Positions 26,001 to 26,289 of a DNA stretch of 26,289 nt are shown in pieces. The number at the start of each line of letters is the position of its first letter. Position 1 is the stretch's first letter. Made by a program: the position numbers and the translations under genes. The DNA is from an uncultured Bacteroidales bacterium (GTDB taxonomy: Bacteria > Bacteroidota > Bacteroidia > Bacteroidales > Muribaculaceae): the NCBI GenBank assembly GCA_900542185.1, contig UQMZ01000049.1, forward strand, positions 1 through 26,289, in the 5' to 3' direction. The notes beneath the pieces are model-generated. The model was given only the letters and a program-made list of their open reading frames with translations, did not search any database and was not told the origin of the DNA.

Positions 26001-26237
26001 ATGACCACGCTCACCACCATCCTCGGTATGGTGCCGATGGCTATGGGTACAGGCGAAGGCTCCGAGATGTGGAGGCCGATGGGTACGGCCGTGATCGGCG
26101 GTCTGACATTCTCCACCTGCCTTACGCTGCTGTTCGTGCCCGTGCTGTACTGCGTATTCGCCGGCAACGGTATCAAGAACCAGCGCCGCAAGCACCGCAA
26201 GATGCTGGCTCAGGCATCGTTCCGTAAAAAAATATAA
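23088..26237 (+). CDS. RND multidrug efflux transporter (AcrB/HAE1 type)
   Basis: At 1049 residues this is the normal size for HAE1 pumps, which export drugs or amphipathic compounds using the proton gradient. It has the N-terminal membrane helix after VKRPITTLL, large periplasmic loops after TM1 and TM7, and the usual twelve-helix layout. The proton-relay residues are present: D399-D400 in TM4 (GMVVDDAIVVLEN) and K936 in TM10 (IVVKNGIVLIDY). The two acidic residues exclude a heavy-metal (HME) type with some confidence. It ends the operon; the 52 bases after its stop show nothing recognisable before the window ends. Confidence 0.96.
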   Translation: MSLYSSAVKRPITTLLCFVTVLILGLFSLAKLPIDLYPDIDTNTIMVITMYPGASAKDIEQNVTKPLENTLNSVEHLKHVTSTSRENTSVITLEFEYGYDIDVLTNDVRDKLDMVESSLPDDAMNPIIFKFSTDMIPICLLSVQANESMPGLYKILDENLANPLARIDGVGTVSISGAPKREIHVYIDPNRLEAYNLSVEQISAIIGNENRNIPGGSFDIGSNTYALRVQGEFEESSQLADLPVGSYQGKTVYLKDVARIADTVEERTQHTYNNGKEGAMIVIQKQSGANSVEISDKVKEMLPKLQKNLPSDIKIGVIVDTSDNIRNTIASLVETVLYALLFVMIVVFLFLGRWRATMIIVITIPVSLIASFIYLFATGNSLNIVSLSALSISIGMVVDDAIVVLENVTTHIERGSDPKQAAVHGTNEVAISVIASTLTLIAVFFPLTMVTGMTGVLFRQLGWMVTIMMIISTTCALSLTPMLCSQWLRLRPKTKAEKNPKKNWYIYIERALDSFDAWYARVLGRVVSHRAVTIMVCLGIFIGSIFLMKFVGTEFFPTSDNSRIGVSLELPIGSRVEQAYESTSRLDSLWRAKYPEILVSNFTVGPASSDNTFASLSDNGPHIISMNVRLTNPTERKRTITQIAEDMRKDIETQFPEFKKAQVNVGGGRGQSMGGQSTVDFEIYGYDFEETDSVAQQLKGALAGIEGTADVTISRSDYQPEYQVDFDREKLAMYGINLSTAAYYLRNRVNGATSTQFREDGEEYDVKVMYAPEFRTRIEDLENIMIYSSTGQGVRLKELGKVVERSTPPTIERKDRERVVTVSAVVDGRALGDVVADAQAAIDNMHLPANISIEIAGSYEDQQDSFSDLLMLGVLIIILVYIVMAAQFESFTYPGIIMTSLLFAFSGVFLILWLTGHTLNIMSMIGAIMLIGIVVKNGIVLIDYITLNRERGMSIRKAVIDGGRSRLRPVVMTTLTTILGMVPMAMGTGEGSEMWRPMGTAVIGGLTFSTCLTLLFVPVLYCVFAGNGIKNQRRKHRKMLAQASFRKKI

Positions 26238-26289
26238 ACGCCTGGGCGGTGGATTTTCGAGGTAATTTAGCTCCTATTCAGTCGCTGAG

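Overview
The window is about 26 kb of chromosomal DNA from a member of the Bacteroidales, most likely a gut organism (Muribaculaceae is my guess, not proven). The reasons are several promoters of the Bacteroidetes type (TTTG, 19-20 nt, TAnnTTTG), weak or absent Shine-Dalgarno sequences, Rho with a long disordered insert, and typical Bacteroidetes families: a Porin_10-like porin, DUF4301, a C10 peptidase with a putative type IX secretion tail, and SDR-type threonine dehydrogenase. The first 49 bases are not biological. They are an Illumina Nextera P7/i7 adapter, so this is a contig end and the first gene is cut.

Layout. 51-2525: a 5'-truncated beta-propeller protein with a CXXCH haem-binding motif, then a tandem RidA/chorismatase-like protein. 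2526-6734: the rho gene with a long leader (promoter, possible 24-codon leader peptide, two hairpins), then chorismate synthase and a YhcC-type radical SAM protein in one apparent operon. 6731-6852: a REPIN-like inverted pair of palindromes with GTAG heads. 6957-7157: tRNA-His with its own promoter and terminator. 7301-12363: a (p)ppGpp synthetase with a dead hydrolase domain, a lipoprotein, a guanine deaminase and a DUF4301 protein, closely spaced. 12405-14578: a putative outer-membrane porin with its own promoter and terminator.

14657-16991: divergent kbl and SDR-type threonine dehydrogenase, which together turn threonine into glycine and acetyl-CoA. 17018-19913: a terminator-like hairpin, a secreted C10 cysteine protease with Ig-like and C-terminal sorting regions, and its terminator. 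19894-26237: a TetR regulator followed by a complete tripartite RND efflux system (TolC-type outer-membrane factor, lipoprotein adaptor, inner-membrane pump). 26238-26289 holds nothing recognisable.

Most of the window is ordinary core genome. The least expected features are the REPIN-like element, the rho leader, the repeat-built disordered region of Rho, the unusually short chorismate synthase, the promoter whose -33 box lies in a terminator loop, and DUF4301's resemblance to nucleotidyltransferases.
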